Assembly: GCA_029065305.1 (NCBI GenBank)
Contig: JAIEIQ010000357.1
Location: 1-6,066 of the forward strand
DNA length: 6,066 nt
Source: Oscillospiraceae bacterium
GTDB lineage: Bacteria > Bacillota > Clostridia > Oscillospirales > Oscillospiraceae
Direction of reading: 5' to 3'
In this document: piece after piece, positions 4,848 through 6,066 of the stretch
Layout of the letters: every line of letters starts with the position of its first letter
How positions within the stretch are numbered: the first letter of the stretch is position 1
Program-made: the position numbers and the translations under genes
The notes under the pieces: generated by a model
Seen by the model: the letters and a program-made list of their open reading frames with translations, nothing else
What the model was told of the DNA's origin: nothing
Databases searched by the model: none

Positions 4848-6053
4848 ATGGACCGCAGCAGCGGAATTCTTCTGCACATCTCCTCCCTTCCCTCCCGGTA
4901 CGGCATCGGCACCCTGGGCCGGGAGGCCTACGCCTTCGCTGACTTTCTGAAGGCCGCCGGACAGAGATACTGGCAGCTCCTCCCCCTGGGGCCCACCAGC
5001 TACGGCGACAGCCCCTACCAGTCCTTCTCCACCTTTGCGGGGAACCCCTACTTCATCGACCTGGATCTCCTGGCGGAGGACGGGCTGCTGGACAGGGCGG
5101 AGCTGGAGGCGATCAACTGGGGCACGGAGCCCCGGTATGTGGACTACGGCAGGATCTACGACTCCCGCTTCCGCGTACTTCGGAAGGCCTTCCAAAAGGG
5201 CTGGAGCCGGGATCAGGAGGCGGTGGAGCGCTTCGCCCGGGAAAACCGCTGGCTGGACGGCTATGCCCTCTATATGGCCGTCAAGCAGCACTTCGGTATG
5301 AAGAGCTGGCTGGACTGGCCCGACGAGGACATCCGCCTGCGCAGGCCGGAGGCCATGGAGAAATACCGGACGGAGCTGGCGGAGGACGTGGACTTTTTCC
5401 GCTACCTCCAGTTCCTCTTCTTCCGGCAGTGGAACGCCCTGCGGGACTATATCCACTCCCTGGGCATCCGGGTCATCGGGGATCTGCCCATCTACGTGGC
5501 CATGGACTCCGCCGATGTGTGGTCGGAGCCGGAGTTCTTCCAGCTGGGGGAGGGCAACGTGCCCACCGAGGTCTCCGGCGTGCCCCCGGACTACTTCTCC
5601 GCCGACGGCCAGCTGTGGGGCAACCCCCTCTACGACTACGACCGGATGCAGCAGGACGGCTTCGGCTGGTGGATCCGCAGGGTGGAGGGCGCCGGGCGGC
5701 TCTTCGACGTGATCCGCATCGACCACTTCCGGGGCCTGGAGAGCTACTGGGCGGTGCCCTACGGGGAGACCACCGCCAAGAACGGCCGCTGGCGGAAGGG
5801 GCCCGGCATGGACCTGGTAGGGGTGCTGACGGACTGGTTCCAGGACTTGGACTTCATCGCCGAGGATCTGGGCTTCCTCACGCCGGAGGTGCGCAGGCTC
5901 TTGGCGGATTCCGGCCTGCCCGGCATGAAGGTGCTGGAGTTCGCCTTTGACGCCCGAGAGCCCAGCAACTACCTGCCCCATACCTATGGCCGCCACTGCG
6001 TCTGCTATGTGGGCACCCACGACAACGAGACGGTGATGCAGTGGCGGCCATAG
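4848..6053 (+). CDS. malQ: 4-alpha-glucanotransferase (amylomaltase), C-terminally truncated by a fold-back sequence
   Basis: A glycoside hydrolase family 77 enzyme that moves alpha-1,4-glucan segments between maltodextrins (disproportionation), in maltose/glycogen metabolism in the cytoplasm. Seen here: the standard N-terminus SSGILLHISSLPSRYGIGTLG, then YWQLLPLGPTSYGDSPYQSF (41-60), GNPYFIDLD, GDLPIYVAMDSADVW (211-225), GVPPDYFSADGQLWGNPLY (244-262) and the three catalytic acids in their usual settings: nucleophile Asp292 (RIDHFRG), acid/base Glu339 (IAEDLG) and Asp392 (GTHDN). The ATG follows AGAGAG (4835-4840). The frame ends at residue 401 with QWRP and a TAG, whereas family members usually run to about 490-500 residues. 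The missing part is the last portion of the barrel. The stop lies inside a segment that is the exact reverse complement of bases just upstream, so it is probably not the native end. No glucan phosphorylase or other maltodextrin gene is visible in the window. Confidence 0.93.
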   Translation: MDRSSGILLHISSLPSRYGIGTLGREAYAFADFLKAAGQRYWQLLPLGPTSYGDSPYQSFSTFAGNPYFIDLDLLAEDGLLDRAELEAINWGTEPRYVDYGRIYDSRFRVLRKAFQKGWSRDQEAVERFARENRWLDGYALYMAVKQHFGMKSWLDWPDEDIRLRRPEAMEKYRTELAEDVDFFRYLQFLFFRQWNALRDYIHSLGIRVIGDLPIYVAMDSADVWSEPEFFQLGEGNVPTEVSGVPPDYFSADGQLWGNPLYDYDRMQQDGFGWWIRRVEGAGRLFDVIRIDHFRGLESYWAVPYGETTAKNGRWRKGPGMDLVGVLTDWFQDLDFIAEDLGFLTPEVRRLLADSGLPGMKVLEFAFDAREPSNYLPHTYGRHCVCYVGTHDNETVMQWRP

Positions 6054-6066
6054 GTATGGGGCAGGT
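5971..6066. repeat. 29-base perfect inverted repeat closing the window (fold-back end)
   Basis: The left arm is 5971-5999 (begins ACCTGCCCCATACC, ends GCCGCCACTGC); the right arm is 6038-6066 and is its exact reverse complement. The 38-base spacer 6000-6037 encodes the conserved VCYVGTHDNETV block. The arms stop matching at the inner edge (6000 G against 6037 T), while the outer edge runs to the last base, so the repeat may continue beyond the window. It lies within malQ coding sequence and creates its early stop. It is probably a fold-back assembly or amplification product; a real inversion junction is the alternative. Confidence 0.9.

Noticed and set aside
4008..6020. A very long open frame (about 670 codons) on the minus strand across cinA and malQ
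   Set aside because: It is antisense to two confidently identified conserved genes. Its peptide is His/Gly/Pro/Leu-rich without family motifs, as expected from the mirror frame of GC-rich codons.

Overview
The window looks like chromosome of a high-GC, spore-forming Firmicute, most likely an Oscillospiraceae-type gut clostridium. This placement is an inference. It rests on a recognisable germination protease (spores), low-GC-Gram-positive style promoters and Shine-Dalgarno sequences, a ThiI without a rhodanese domain, and strongly GC-rich coding DNA. One gene, a lipoprotein at about 1.5-2.0 kb, and its flanks are clearly more AT-rich than the rest.

Layout. Positions 1-412 hold the 3' end of gpr (+). 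A convergent unrecognised gene (339-935, -) overlaps its tail by 74 bases, and a good plus-strand terminator (891-919) lies inside that gene's first codons. A 106-base divergent control region follows (936-1041). In it, two predicted promoters share the self-complementary -35 hexamer TTGCAA, and a 17-base inverted repeat covers the -10 of the rightward promoter. That promoter serves a small Xre/HTH_3 regulator (1042-1353, +). Next comes a near-consensus extended promoter, a leader of about 90 bases, and the AT-rich predicted lipoprotein (1497-2015, +). This unit closes with a 30-base perfect palindromic terminator (2110-2145). A new strong promoter (2170-2198) drives a two-gene housekeeping operon: thiI (2231-3403), for tRNA 4-thiouridine synthesis, and cinA (3423-4673), a CinA/NMN deamidase family protein. 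A 174-base structured gap follows, with candidate promoters and a three-codon minigene, and then malQ (4848-6053), a 4-alpha-glucanotransferase.

The end of the window is abnormal. Its last 29 bases are the exact reverse complement of bases 5971-5999, so malQ folds back on itself and stops early at residue 401. All three catalytic acids are present but the C-terminal part is missing. An assembly or amplification fold-back is the simplest explanation; a real inversion cannot be excluded from this window.

The genes are mostly independent housekeeping units: spore germination, tRNA modification, nucleotide recycling and glucan metabolism. The only local circuit is the HTH regulator with its divergent neighbour. 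I see no tRNA, rRNA, CRISPR array, transposase or complete mobile element, and no strong case for a new multi-gene system. The regulatory architecture at 891-1041 and the fold-back at the end most deserve a second look.
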